Below are positions 14,596 to 23,632 of a stretch of 28,887 bases of DNA, piece by piece. Source of the stretch: a virus. The notes under the pieces are model-generated. The model was not told where the DNA came from. It saw nothing but the letters and a program-made list of their open reading frames with translations, and searched no databases. The position numbers and the translations under genes were made by a program. Where the stretch lies: positions 1-28,887 of the IMG/VR virus record IMGVR_UViG_3300024358_000646, one strand, 5' to 3'. Each line of letters begins with the position of its first letter. Position 1 is the stretch's first letter.

Positions 14596-15234
14596 CTAGC
14601 CGCGTCGAAACTCTGGGAAATCCCGGTACTGGTCTTTGAATCGGTCGTCTGGCTCCCCGCCGCGGAGCAAATAGCCCTTCGGATCAGCGAAGCCAAAGAT
14701 ACTGCGCTTCGGACGGTCGTGCCAATTAATGTTGAAGGCAGCGAGCTTCGGAAAGAACTGGAGCCTGCTGTACGGGAGGTGGTCATGTATCCAATAGGCC
14801 AGCGGCCGCCAGTCCTTGGTATGGGCATAACGATCCGCGAACCACGGTATCACTACGCAGGCGGTGGCCCCGCGACCGCCCTCGGCGTCCGGATGGTCCC
14901 AGATGTGTCCGGCGTAATTCTTCTCGTTCGAAGCGCAGTTATGGCCCTTCTCGTTCCCTAGAGCGTTCACCGTGGGCGATCGATACGCGGAGCGGATCGC
15001 GATCCGACCAAACGTCGCATTCAACGGCTCAAGGAGTTCGTCGCAAAGCCTAGTCCCGACTTCGATGGCAAGGTTCGGGTTCTCTGGGATGTTCGGGATT
15101 CCGTAGAAATTTGCGATCTCGCTGTACAGAAAGTCACGCATGAAGAACGAACGAGAGAGACGAACTCGCCCTAGTTCTTCAAGCGCCGCGATGGATGTAA
15201 GTCTTGTGGCCAGGCGACTATCCGCTGAAATCAT
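14596..15234 (-). CDS. Unknown protein with M15-peptidase-like features
   Basis: From the ATG at 15234 the product is 212 residues. An upstream ATG at 15384 would add 50 but leaves only 23 bases to brxA. A typical helical start (ALEELGRVRLSRSFFMRDFLYSEIANFYGIPN) leads to FGRIAIRSAYRSPTVN. An NEKNYAGHIWD segment, GATACVVIPWF and a final INWHD follow. The SxYRS strand, the His/Asp pairs and the late His recall zinc D-Ala-D-Ala carboxypeptidases (M15), but the canonical SxHxxGxAxD is not intact. The gene is AT-richer than most neighbours. It is divergent from BREX, so it may share its control region. Function, including any part in defence, is unknown. Confidence 0.7.
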   Translation of the reverse strand: MISADSRLATRLTSIAALEELGRVRLSRSFFMRDFLYSEIANFYGIPNIPENPNLAIEVGTRLCDELLEPLNATFGRIAIRSAYRSPTVNALGNEKGHNCASNEKNYAGHIWDHPDAEGGRGATACVVIPWFADRYAHTKDWRPLAYWIHDHLPYSRLQFFPKLAAFNINWHDRPKRSIFGFADPKGYLLRGGEPDDRFKDQYRDFPEFRRG

Positions 15235-15257
15235 GGATAGCACACTGCACAACTTTT

Positions 15258-15299
15258 TACACATATTCCAGTCCGCAAGGCGCTCCTTTTCTATGTGTA
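15258..15299. promoter_or_regulatory. Inverted repeat in the putative BREX control region
   Basis: TACACATA (15258-15265) and TATGTGTA (15292-15299) are perfect reverse complements, 34 bases apart start to start, about three helical turns. They lie in the 173-base gap between the two divergent starts, in a relatively AT-rich part. They could be operator half-sites or paired sites for a BREX regulator. No convincing -35/-10 pair was found beside them. Confidence 0.35.
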
Positions 15300-15407
15300 C
15301 AGACGACTGGATCTGGAGACCGATCCCGCCCCGTGCCGCCTCCAAGATCAGAAGATTTTGCGCCTGAACCTCGATACATTTCATCCGGAGATGGTAAGCT
15401 TGACGCA

Positions 15408-16028
15408 ATGAGCGGTTCGGCGCCCCAACCTTACAAGATGTCGTTCGCCACAGGCGGATTGCTGCTCAATGAGAGCGTCGCAGTAGCCCGAATGCACGGA
15501 CCGTCGGAAGCATGGGCCGCCACACTACAACGCGCAGTGGACGAAGGTGTCGCGACCCTACCCAAGATAGCGTCGCGCCGCAGGACACTTCGGGAGATCG
15601 TCAATCGCATTTCCACCCTGGATAGAGATGAGCTTGATTATCTCGTTGAGGGAGCTGATCGTCAGGACCAACAAGCGCTATTGTGGCTCGCAACCTGCAG
15701 AGCGTATCGATTTGTCCGTGAGTTCGCGACGGAAGTCATCCACGAGCGATTTCTATCGTTCCAACTCGACCTTCCCTTGGAAAGCTTCGACATCCTGTTC
15801 GCAGCGAAAGCGGAATGGGACGAAGGTCTTGCTGGGGTCCGTCCTGTGACCCGCGCAAAGCTGCGCCAGGTGCTATTCCGGATGATGCGCGAAGCGAGCG
15901 TAATCTCAGAGGATAACCGGATCCTCTCAGCCTATGTTTCACCGCGGCTCAAGGCGATGTTGGCAGAGAGAAACCCCCGGGACCTCGCCCTGTTTCCGGG
16001 ATTGAGCCGAGATGGAGCCACTGCATGA
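15408..16028 (+). CDS. brxA: BREX protein BrxA (DUF1819)
   Basis: This 206-residue protein matches the DUF1819 family of BrxA along its length. The N-terminus has the family's opening FATGGLLLNESVAVARMH. A helical domain follows (TLREIVNRISTLDRDELDYL), and the family signature VREFATEVIHERFLSFQLDLPLESFDILFAAKAEWDEGL spans about 108-150. BrxA is a small DNA-binding protein with a NusB-like fold that is required in some type 1 BREX systems. It is the first gene of the operon and overlaps brxB by 4 bases (ATGA). The frame is open upstream, but there it reads as shadow of the divergent gene. Confidence 0.92.
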   Translation: MSGSAPQPYKMSFATGGLLLNESVAVARMHGPSEAWAATLQRAVDEGVATLPKIASRRRTLREIVNRISTLDRDELDYLVEGADRQDQQALLWLATCRAYRFVREFATEVIHERFLSFQLDLPLESFDILFAAKAEWDEGLAGVRPVTRAKLRQVLFRMMREASVISEDNRILSAYVSPRLKAMLAERNPRDLALFPGLSRDGATA

Positions 16029-16627
16029 GAAGGCCCACCAGCCGCAAAGAGCGGGCAGAGCATCTATTCAAGGTCGTCACCAGCCAGCGGTTCCTGACCA
16101 AGCAGGGTCTTGGCAATGAGGTGCCGTTCTTCATCTGCCCCTACCCAGCAGAGGAAGGGCTGTCGATGGTTGATGATCGGCTGGATCTGGTAACCCGGAT
16201 CACACACGCAGGGGTCGCAGTTCTGGACCTGAGCCTTTACGATCTTTCTCTTGGCATCCTGGAAGAGCGCGGCATTCTCAAGCAGATCCTTGAGATCGAG
16301 CAGGAAACCGACAAAAGCGAGATCAGGGAGCTGCTCCAATCTGTCCTAGATCCCAACGCTAACCTGATCCCAAAGATCGGCGACGCCATCGACGCCGCAC
16401 CGCATGACGTCATCTTCTTGTCCGGTGTCGGCGAGGTCTACCCCTACATCCGGTCGCACAACGTGCTGAACAATCTGCAGAGCACAGCGAAGGACAAGCC
16501 GACCGTCCTCTTCTTTCCTGGCAGCTACACCCATGAACTTGCGACAGGAGCTTCGCTCGATCTGTTCGGACGCCTGCACGATGACAAGTACTACCGGGCC
16601 TTCAATATTCTGAACTACGAGGTTTGA
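16025..16627 (+). CDS. brxB: BREX protein BrxB (DUF1788)
   Basis: This 200-residue protein matches DUF1788. The opening HLFKVVTSQRFLTKQGLGNEVPFFICPY and the later FLSGVGEVYPYIRSHNVLNNLQ and VLFFPGSY segments are the family landmarks. BrxB is essential for BREX defence and methylation in studied systems but has no assigned enzyme activity; it is thought to bridge other BREX subunits. It begins in an ATGA overlap with brxA and ends 4 bases before brxC. Gene identity is firm from both sequence and position. Confidence 0.93.
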   Translation: MRRPTSRKERAEHLFKVVTSQRFLTKQGLGNEVPFFICPYPAEEGLSMVDDRLDLVTRITHAGVAVLDLSLYDLSLGILEERGILKQILEIEQETDKSEIRELLQSVLDPNANLIPKIGDAIDAAPHDVIFLSGVGEVYPYIRSHNVLNNLQSTAKDKPTVLFFPGSYTHELATGASLDLFGRLHDDKYYRAFNILNYEV

Positions 16628-16631
16628 TCCG

Positions 16632-19600
16632 ATGCCGATTGCGATGCGCGAAATATTTGAGAAGCCCGTCGACCGCGCCATTGACGGCGTCATCAAGGCA
16701 GATGATGAGGCAAGCCTCCGGATCGAACTCGACGAGTATGTGATTACTGGTGAAATCCGGCAACGCCTTGAGCTGTTCCTCGATGCCTACAACAACTATC
16801 AGACTGCGAACGGCGTCTGGATTTCTGGTTTCTTCGGCTCTGGAAAATCGCACCTGCTGAAGATACTAGCGCTCTTGCTGGAAAACCGCGAAGTCGACGG
16901 GATTAAGGCCTTTGACATCTTTGCTGAAAAGCTCAAAGACGAGCCGATGCTATCGGGCGCCCTGCGCAAGGCGGTGTCTCTCCCTTCAAAGTCGATTCTT
17001 TTCAATATAGATCAGAAAGCGGACGTGATCTCGAAGAGCGACATCGACGCACTTCTTTCGGTGTTTCAAAAGGTCTTCGACGAGATGTGTGGCTATTACG
17101 GCAAGCAGCCGCACATCGCGCAGTTTGAAAGACAGCTCGATGAGCGTGGTCAGTTTGACACTTTTAAGGCGGCGTTTTTAGAGCTTTCAGGAAAGCCTTG
17201 GGAGACGCGAGGCCGTGAGGAAGCTCTGCTAGAGGGGCGCAACGTAGCTGCGGCCTTCGCGCGGGCAACCGGCGCGGACCCGGCTAGTGCAAAGGACATC
17301 CTTTCACAGTACCGGAGGGATACGCGGGTCTCGATCGAAGACTTCGCCAACACGGTGAAGACCTGGATCGACCGGCAGGTACCGAACTACCGACTAAACT
17401 TCTTTGTCGATGAAGTCGGTCAGTACATTGCCGACAACGTCAAGCTGATGACGAATCTTCAGACCATTGCCGAAAGCCTGAATACGAAATGCAAGGGACA
17501 AGCGTGGATTATCGTGACCGCGCAGCAGGCCATCACCGAAGTCGTGGGTGACATGACGGCACGCCAGGAAAACGATTTCTCGAAAATCCAAGCCCGCTTC
17601 GCCAATCGCATGCCCTTGAATTCAGCAGACGTAGCCGAAGTCATTCAACGCCGCCTACTCTCCAAGACCGATGCGGCTCAGATTATGCTGGGCAACCTGC
17701 ACGACAAGGAGGAGAACAATCTCAAGACCTTGTTCGACTTCGCGGACGGCTCAATCCGGCTGAAGAACTATCGCGACCGCGAACACTTCGTCGCAAGCTA
17801 TCCGTTCCCACCTTATCAGTACACGCTCTTCCAGATGGCGATCACATCGCTGTCTCAACATAACGCTTTCGAGGGCAAGCACAGCTCGGTTGGGGAACGT
17901 TCCATGCTGGGCGTGTTCCAAGAGGTAGCCAAGACGCTGGCGGACCGTTCGGTTGGCGGGCTAGCCACATTCGATCTAATGTTTGAGGGAATCCGCACAG
18001 CGCTCAAATCTTCGGTCCAGCAGTCGATCCACATCGCCGAGCGGCATCTCGAAGACCCCTTCGCTGTTCGCGTTCTAAAGGCCTTGTTCCTGGTCAAATA
18101 TGTCAAGGAATTCAAGCCGACAGTACGCAACATTAGCATTCTTCTGCTGTCGGAATTCGAAGTCGATCAGGCGGAACAACGTCGCAAGATCGAGGACGCT
18201 TTGGCGCGTCTTGAGCGCGAAACCTACATTCAGCGCAACGGTGAAGTCTACGAGTTCCTGACCAACGAAGAGAAGGACGTCGAGGCTGAGATCAAAGCGC
18301 TGGATGTCGATCCGAGCGAGATAAGCAAAGAACTCGAAACCCTTGCCTTCGACACGATCCTCAAACACCGCAAGATCAAACACCTGACGACCAGCTATGA
18401 GTATTCCTTCAGCCGGAAGCTCGACGACCACCTGCTGGGGCGGGAATATGAACTGGCGATCAACATCCTCAGCCCGTTCAATGACGATGTCGCTTCGCCC
18501 GAGGCTGTCCGCATGCGCAACCTTGGGCGTGAGGAACTGGCAATCGTTCTGCAACCGGATGTCCGTTTCATTCGGGATCTGACGCTGTTCCGGCAAACCG
18601 ACAAGTTCATCCGACAGTCGCGCAGCGGCTCGCCGCAGCCTGGTCGTGACCGGATCATTCTCGAAAAGGGCGAACAGAACGGTCGCCGCGTGAAGGATTT
18701 GGAATTTCGACTGCGAAAGCTGATGGCCGCAGCACGTCTATTTGTGCGGGGCGACGAACTCGAAATCGGCGGGGACGATCCCCAGGAGCGCGTCGTCAAG
18801 GCTTTCCAAGCGCTTGTCGACAAGGTCTACGTGAACCTGCCCATGCTGCGTGGCGTAAATTACGTTGAAGCCGACATCGCTAAGGCGGCCAGTCCCACCT
18901 CAAACCTATTCGGAGAAGCCGGCACCGGCCTGACCGAGGCTGAACTCGATGTGCTGAACCACATTCAGGGTCAGGCCCGCAATGGCGTGAAGGTTTCTGC
19001 GAAATACCTCACCGAGCATTTTGGTGCGAAACCCTACGGCTGGCCGACCGTCGCCACGCTCTGCCTCACGGCCAGCCTTTCCGGCAAGGGCAAATGCGAA
19101 GCCCGCTCGGACGGAACGCCGTTGGAGGGAGGCGAGCTCGCACGTGCGCTCAACAACAGCCACATGTTGGGCAACATCCTTCTAACCCCACAGCTGGAGT
19201 TTACCTCTTCGCAGATTCGCGCCGCGAAGGATCTTTACAAGGAACTCTTCGGCCTGCCTGCCGACGGCTCCGATGCGCGGGTCCTCGGTGGCGAATGGGC
19301 CGAAAGCATCCGAAAGCTGGCGGACGAGCTGAACCAGCGCGTCACTGAACAGCATAAATATCCTTTCGTGACGGCGCTTGAACCCATGCGCAACCAGATC
19401 GTCGGCATGATCGGCAAGCCCGCGACATGGTACATCTCCGAACCCGTTAAGCACGAAGACGCTCTGCTCGATGCCAAGGAAGGCATTCTCGACAAGATCC
19501 GCAGTTTCATGGGCGGGGCACAAAAGGAGATCTACGACGATGTCCGCGACTTCCTGCAGGCGCAGGAGGCCAATATCGGCTACGTCGATGCGAGCGCCGG

Positions 19601-20144
19601 GGAAAACCTGCGCGCTGCCCTAGGTGATCCCAACTGCTACAAGGGCACCGCGATCCAGTTGCTGAAAACCGACCTCTATGCCCTCAAGGATAAGGTCGAG
19701 CTTAACGTCCTGAAAGAACGCAAGGCCGTCATCGCAGCGGTGGATGACTGCGCCGACAAGGTCGCCCAGACGGCAGAGTTCAAGGCTCTCACCCCCGATC
19801 AGCAGGACAATATCCGCCACTCAGTGGCCTCGCACAAGGCAGGTCTCGATGCTGTCACCATGATCCCGATCCTGCGCGATCGGGCGAATGGTGCGCGTTC
19901 CAGTCTAATGAGCCAGATGCTGGCTGACATCGCCCGCATGGCTCCGCCGGCATCGCCCCCCGCCACCCCCGGCGTTAACGACCCGCCGGCGCCCAAGCCC
20001 CCCTCCTATGTCAACGCCTCCGACATCAAGGTGGACTTTCCGCGCCCCTATCTGGCTGAGGCAGCCGACGTCGAGCAGTACGTGGGCGAACTGAAGAAGA
20101 CCCTGATGGACCAGATCCAGCAGGGTAAAAAGGTTATCGTCTGA
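16632..20144 (+). CDS. brxC: BREX ATPase BrxC
   Basis: This 1170-residue protein is of normal BrxC length. A Walker A loop GFFGSGKS sits at residues 66-73, preceded by the typical NGVWISG. The Walker B strand NFFVDEVGQYI is near residue 255. An AAA-like core continues to about 400. The long C-terminal half is helical and closes with a Pro-rich linker (PPASPPATPGVNDPPAPKPP) and a final segment, YLAEAADVEQYVGEL. BrxC is the large P-loop subunit that binds PglX and other BREX proteins and is needed for both host methylation and phage exclusion. It shares one base with the pglX start (TGATG). Confidence 0.95.
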   Translation: MPIAMREIFEKPVDRAIDGVIKADDEASLRIELDEYVITGEIRQRLELFLDAYNNYQTANGVWISGFFGSGKSHLLKILALLLENREVDGIKAFDIFAEKLKDEPMLSGALRKAVSLPSKSILFNIDQKADVISKSDIDALLSVFQKVFDEMCGYYGKQPHIAQFERQLDERGQFDTFKAAFLELSGKPWETRGREEALLEGRNVAAAFARATGADPASAKDILSQYRRDTRVSIEDFANTVKTWIDRQVPNYRLNFFVDEVGQYIADNVKLMTNLQTIAESLNTKCKGQAWIIVTAQQAITEVVGDMTARQENDFSKIQARFANRMPLNSADVAEVIQRRLLSKTDAAQIMLGNLHDKEENNLKTLFDFADGSIRLKNYRDREHFVASYPFPPYQYTLFQMAITSLSQHNAFEGKHSSVGERSMLGVFQEVAKTLADRSVGGLATFDLMFEGIRTALKSSVQQSIHIAERHLEDPFAVRVLKALFLVKYVKEFKPTVRNISILLLSEFEVDQAEQRRKIEDALARLERETYIQRNGEVYEFLTNEEKDVEAEIKALDVDPSEISKELETLAFDTILKHRKIKHLTTSYEYSFSRKLDDHLLGREYELAINILSPFNDDVASPEAVRMRNLGREELAIVLQPDVRFIRDLTLFRQTDKFIRQSRSGSPQPGRDRIILEKGEQNGRRVKDLEFRLRKLMAAARLFVRGDELEIGGDDPQERVVKAFQALVDKVYVNLPMLRGVNYVEADIAKAASPTSNLFGEAGTGLTEAELDVLNHIQGQARNGVKVSAKYLTEHFGAKPYGWPTVATLCLTASLSGKGKCEARSDGTPLEGGELARALNNSHMLGNILLTPQLEFTSSQIRAAKDLYKELFGLPADGSDARVLGGEWAESIRKLADELNQRVTEQHKYPFVTALEPMRNQIVGMIGKPATWYISEPVKHEDALLDAKEGILDKIRSFMGGAQKEIYDDVRDFLQAQEANIGYVDASAGENLRAALGDPNCYKGTAIQLLKTDLYALKDKVELNVLKERKAVIAAVDDCADKVAQTAEFKALTPDQQDNIRHSVASHKAGLDAVTMIPILRDRANGARSSLMSQMLADIARMAPPASPPATPGVNDPPAPKPPSYVNASDIKVDFPRPYLAEAADVEQYVGELKKTLMDQIQQGKKVIV

Positions 20145-23100
20145 TGGACACCAACGCGCTCAAGAAATTCGCTCAGTCCGCGCGAAACCTTCTGATCTCT
20201 CAGGTCACCGCGAAGCTGGGTGTCGTCATCGATCCGGCATCGGCCGCCCGCCGCGAGAATCCCGCGGCGATGAAGAAGCTCGACGCCGCTATCGCGCAGA
20301 ACGGCAAGGTCGAGATTATCGAACAGGTCGCCTACACCTGGTTCAACCGCTTCACCGCGCTCCGCTTCATGGATGTGAACGGCTACACCAACCCCCGTGT
20401 CGTCTCGCCCGAAGGCGACGCAACGCGCCCTGAGATCCTGGCCGAGGCCATGGCCGGCAACCTGCCAGAGGGGACGCCCACCGCCATAGGCGCACTACTG
20501 GACGGCCGGACGCCGTCGCGCGACCCGCAGGCCGAGGCGTACCGCCTGCTGCTCGTCCACGCTTGCAATGCGTGGCACGGGCCCATGCCCTTCCTGTTCG
20601 AAAAGGTGGGAGACTACACCGAACTCCTGATGCCCGAAGATCTGCTCTCGCCGAACTCGATCCTCGCCCGCTTGCGCGACGCCATGCCCGAGGACGCTTG
20701 CCAGGATGTCGAGATCATCGGCTGGCTCTATCAGTTCTACATTTCGGAAAAGAAGGACCAGGTCTTCGCGGGCCTGAAGAAGAACCAGAAGATCACGGCC
20801 GAGAACATCCCCGCCGCAACCCAGCTCTTCACCCCGCACTGGATCGTCCGTTATCTGGTCGAAAACTCGTTGGGGCGGCTCTGGCTACTCAACCGGCCCG
20901 GCTCGAAGCTGGCCGAGCGGATGGACTACTACATTGCACCTGAAGAGCCCGAAACGGACTTCCTGAGGATCAGCAAGCCCGAGGAGATCAAGGTCTGCGA
21001 TCCGGCCTGCGGATCGGGGCACATGCTGACCTATGCCTTCGACCTGTTGCACGCGATCTATGAGGAAGAGGGGTATGAGGCCGACAAGATCCCGGCGCTG
21101 ATCCTGGCGAATAACCTAACCGGCGTAGAGATTGACGACCGCGCGGGTGCGCTGGCGGCCTTTGCGCTGGCGATGAAGGCGGCGGCCCGGCTGGGGCGGC
21201 GGCGTTTTCTGCGGATGGAGGTGAAACCCAACATCGTAGTGTTGCTGAATGTAACCTTCACGCCGGCCGAGATGCAGGACGTGACAGCGGTGGTGGGGCG
21301 CGATCTGTTCACCGACGAGCTGCGCGAGACGCTCGGGCAGTTCGAGCAGGCCAAGAACTTCGGCTCGCTGATCGTGCCGAAACTGAGCGATCCGGCCGAG
21401 ACGTTGCGGGTGGTGGCGGCGCGGGATTTTGGCGGTGATCTACTCCTGAAGGAGGTGCAGGAGCGCGTCGTGTCCGGGCTACGCATGGCCGAGGCGCTGT
21501 CGCCGAAGTATCACGTGGTGGTGGCCAACCCGCCGTATGGCGGAGTCAAAGGATTAAACGATGCACTAAGCAGATTCGCGAAAAGCAATTTCCCAGATTC
21601 AAAAAACGATCTGTATGCAATGTTTATGGAGCGTACTTTGGGCATGGCGAAGCCGCGCTGCTTGATCGCAATGGTCAATATGCAGTCGTGGATGTTCCTT
21701 TCTCGCTATGAAGCCCTTCGAGGCAAAGTGCTTGCCGCTGGAACGATTCTTTCAATGGCGCACCTCGGAGAGCGCGCTTTTGATACCATTGGTGGCGCTA
21801 TCGTATCTACGACCGCCTTTGTTTTGATGAAGAAGTATCTTCCCGACTTCAAAGGCACTTTCCTTCGCTTGACCGAGGGGACGAACGAGACAGACAAAGC
21901 GCGTCTTGCAACAGAAGCGATTACGCAAAAACGTCAGAACTGGCACACGGCTTGCTCCCGTGACTTTGACACCTTTCCTGGAAGCCCGATAGCGTATTGG
22001 GCAACGCCACAGTTTCTGCATGCATACCAAAGCGGGGAGAAACTTGGTGATATTGCCGAAACTGCAGTGGGCTTGTTCACCTGTGATAACGATCGATTTC
22101 TCAGACGCTGGTATGAGGTCTCAGAAACTGACACCAGCCGGCGAACTGAGCGCATGAGCGAAACGAGAGCGAAGTACTACCCATACAACAAAGGCGGCGG
22201 ATTTCGCAGGTGGTATGGTTTGAATGAGCTCGTGGTATTCTTCCAAAATGAGGGCATTGAGATCCGAGACCATCGCAGAAACTCTGGTCAGTCCTGGTCT
22301 CTTCCTGGTGAAAAATACTATTTCAGGAAAGGTATTACGTGGTCAGGGCTGACATCAGACGCCAATAGCTTTCGGTGGTCAGATAAGGGCTTTGTTTTCG
22401 AATCAAATAAAGGACAGATGCTGTTCTCAAAACAAGATTATGCACTTTTACTATTTCTAAACTCGAAAGTATGCGAAGAAATCGTTTCTCTGATAAATCC
22501 GACACTTTCTTTGCAAAGCAATGAGGTGAAGAAGATTGCCTACAGCCGTCCAATCGGGGCTGCAGTTGATGAAACCTGCAAGCAATTGGTTCAGTTGTCA
22601 CGCAACGACTGGGACGCCTACGAAACCTCCTGGGATTTCACCACTCTTCCGCTGCTCTCGCTCGATCACCGGGCCGAGAATTTGGATGCCACCTATGCCC
22701 GCCTCCGCATCCACTGGCAGGGCATGACGGACGAAATGCGAGCGTTAGAGGAAGACAACAACCGCATCTTCATCGACGCCTATGGTCTGAAAGACGAGCT
22801 TACGCCTGAAGTCCCGGTCGAGGAGATCACCCTCACCTGCAACCCCGCCTATCGTTACAGCGTGAAAACCTCAGAGGAGGACCGCGAAGCCCGCCTGCGC
22901 ACCGACACCATGGTCGAGCTCGTGTCCTACGCCGTGGGCTGCATGTTCGGCCGCTACAGCGTCGACGCGCCGGGCTTAATCCTCGCCAATCAGGGAGAAA
23001 CGCTGTCCGACTACATTTCCCGCGTGCCGGAGCCGAGCTTTCTGCCCGACGAGGATAACGTCATCCCCGTGCTGGAAAGCGACTGGTTCGCCGACGACAT

Positions 23101-23632
23101 TGTGGATCGCTTCCGTAGGTTCCTGCGCGTCACCTTCGGGGAGGCGTATTTCCGGGTGAACCTCGCCTTCGTCGAGACGCAGATAGGTGATATCCGTAAA
23201 TATTTCACTAGGAGCTTCTTCGACGACCACGTGAAGCGTTACAGGAAACGTCCGATTTACTGGATGTTCTCTTCGCCGAAAGGCACGTTCCAAGCGCTAA
23301 TCTACATGCATCGCTACCGGCCCGACACAGTGTCGCTGCTGCGGAACGAGTATTTGGTCGAGTTCATCCGCAAACTCGAGGCTGAGCGTGCCCGTCTGGA
23401 AAAGACGGCCGACGATGCCGCTGTCAGCCAAGCCCAACGAACCCGCGCGGTAAAAGACGTGGCCACGATCATCAAGCAGATCGCCGAGCTGGAGGAATGG
23501 GAGCGCGATGTCATCTTCCCGTTGGCGCAGGCAAAGATCGAGATCGATCTGGATGACGGGGTAAAGCGGAACTACCCGCTGTTTGGTGCGGCGCTGAAGC
23601 CGATCAAAGGGCTGGAGGCGGCGGATGAGTGA
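20144..23632 (+). CDS. pglX: BREX adenine-specific DNA methyltransferase PglX
   Basis: This 1162-residue protein is the BREX N6-adenine methyltransferase, which marks host DNA at a non-palindromic site and is also needed for exclusion. The SAM-binding motif DPACGSGHMLTYAF lies near residue 285 and the catalytic NPPYGG near residue 461. Target recognition should lie after the catalytic motif, and there the DNA turns AT-rich (about 21540-22600) before returning to GC-rich sequence. A predicted coiled coil near the end (RKLEAERARLEKTADDAA) is visible. The gene overlaps pglZ by 8 bases. The methylated motif cannot be read from the sequence. Confidence 0.95.
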   Translation: MDTNALKKFAQSARNLLISQVTAKLGVVIDPASAARRENPAAMKKLDAAIAQNGKVEIIEQVAYTWFNRFTALRFMDVNGYTNPRVVSPEGDATRPEILAEAMAGNLPEGTPTAIGALLDGRTPSRDPQAEAYRLLLVHACNAWHGPMPFLFEKVGDYTELLMPEDLLSPNSILARLRDAMPEDACQDVEIIGWLYQFYISEKKDQVFAGLKKNQKITAENIPAATQLFTPHWIVRYLVENSLGRLWLLNRPGSKLAERMDYYIAPEEPETDFLRISKPEEIKVCDPACGSGHMLTYAFDLLHAIYEEEGYEADKIPALILANNLTGVEIDDRAGALAAFALAMKAAARLGRRRFLRMEVKPNIVVLLNVTFTPAEMQDVTAVVGRDLFTDELRETLGQFEQAKNFGSLIVPKLSDPAETLRVVAARDFGGDLLLKEVQERVVSGLRMAEALSPKYHVVVANPPYGGVKGLNDALSRFAKSNFPDSKNDLYAMFMERTLGMAKPRCLIAMVNMQSWMFLSRYEALRGKVLAAGTILSMAHLGERAFDTIGGAIVSTTAFVLMKKYLPDFKGTFLRLTEGTNETDKARLATEAITQKRQNWHTACSRDFDTFPGSPIAYWATPQFLHAYQSGEKLGDIAETAVGLFTCDNDRFLRRWYEVSETDTSRRTERMSETRAKYYPYNKGGGFRRWYGLNELVVFFQNEGIEIRDHRRNSGQSWSLPGEKYYFRKGITWSGLTSDANSFRWSDKGFVFESNKGQMLFSKQDYALLLFLNSKVCEEIVSLINPTLSLQSNEVKKIAYSRPIGAAVDETCKQLVQLSRNDWDAYETSWDFTTLPLLSLDHRAENLDATYARLRIHWQGMTDEMRALEEDNNRIFIDAYGLKDELTPEVPVEEITLTCNPAYRYSVKTSEEDREARLRTDTMVELVSYAVGCMFGRYSVDAPGLILANQGETLSDYISRVPEPSFLPDEDNVIPVLESDWFADDIVDRFRRFLRVTFGEAYFRVNLAFVETQIGDIRKYFTRSFFDDHVKRYRKRPIYWMFSSPKGTFQALIYMHRYRPDTVSLLRNEYLVEFIRKLEAERARLEKTADDAAVSQAQRTRAVKDVATIIKQIAELEEWERDVIFPLAQAKIEIDLDDGVKRNYPLFGAALKPIKGLEAADE
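21540..22600 (+). other. AT-rich segment of pglX, likely target recognition region
   Basis: The block covers roughly residues 466-819 of PglX and begins immediately after the NPPYGG motif. Bases 22381-22440 contain 20 G/C of 60, against 40 of 60 at 21181-21240 in the methyltransferase core. The shift at both edges is sharp to the eye. This fits a recognition domain acquired or swapped from another source. Edge positions are approximate. Confidence 0.6.

Noticed and set aside
15145-15165. Clustered GAAC words as a second LexA box near BREX
   Set aside because: Spacings are 0, 9 and 13 bases rather than 7, and the words lie inside the coding sequence of the M15-like gene.
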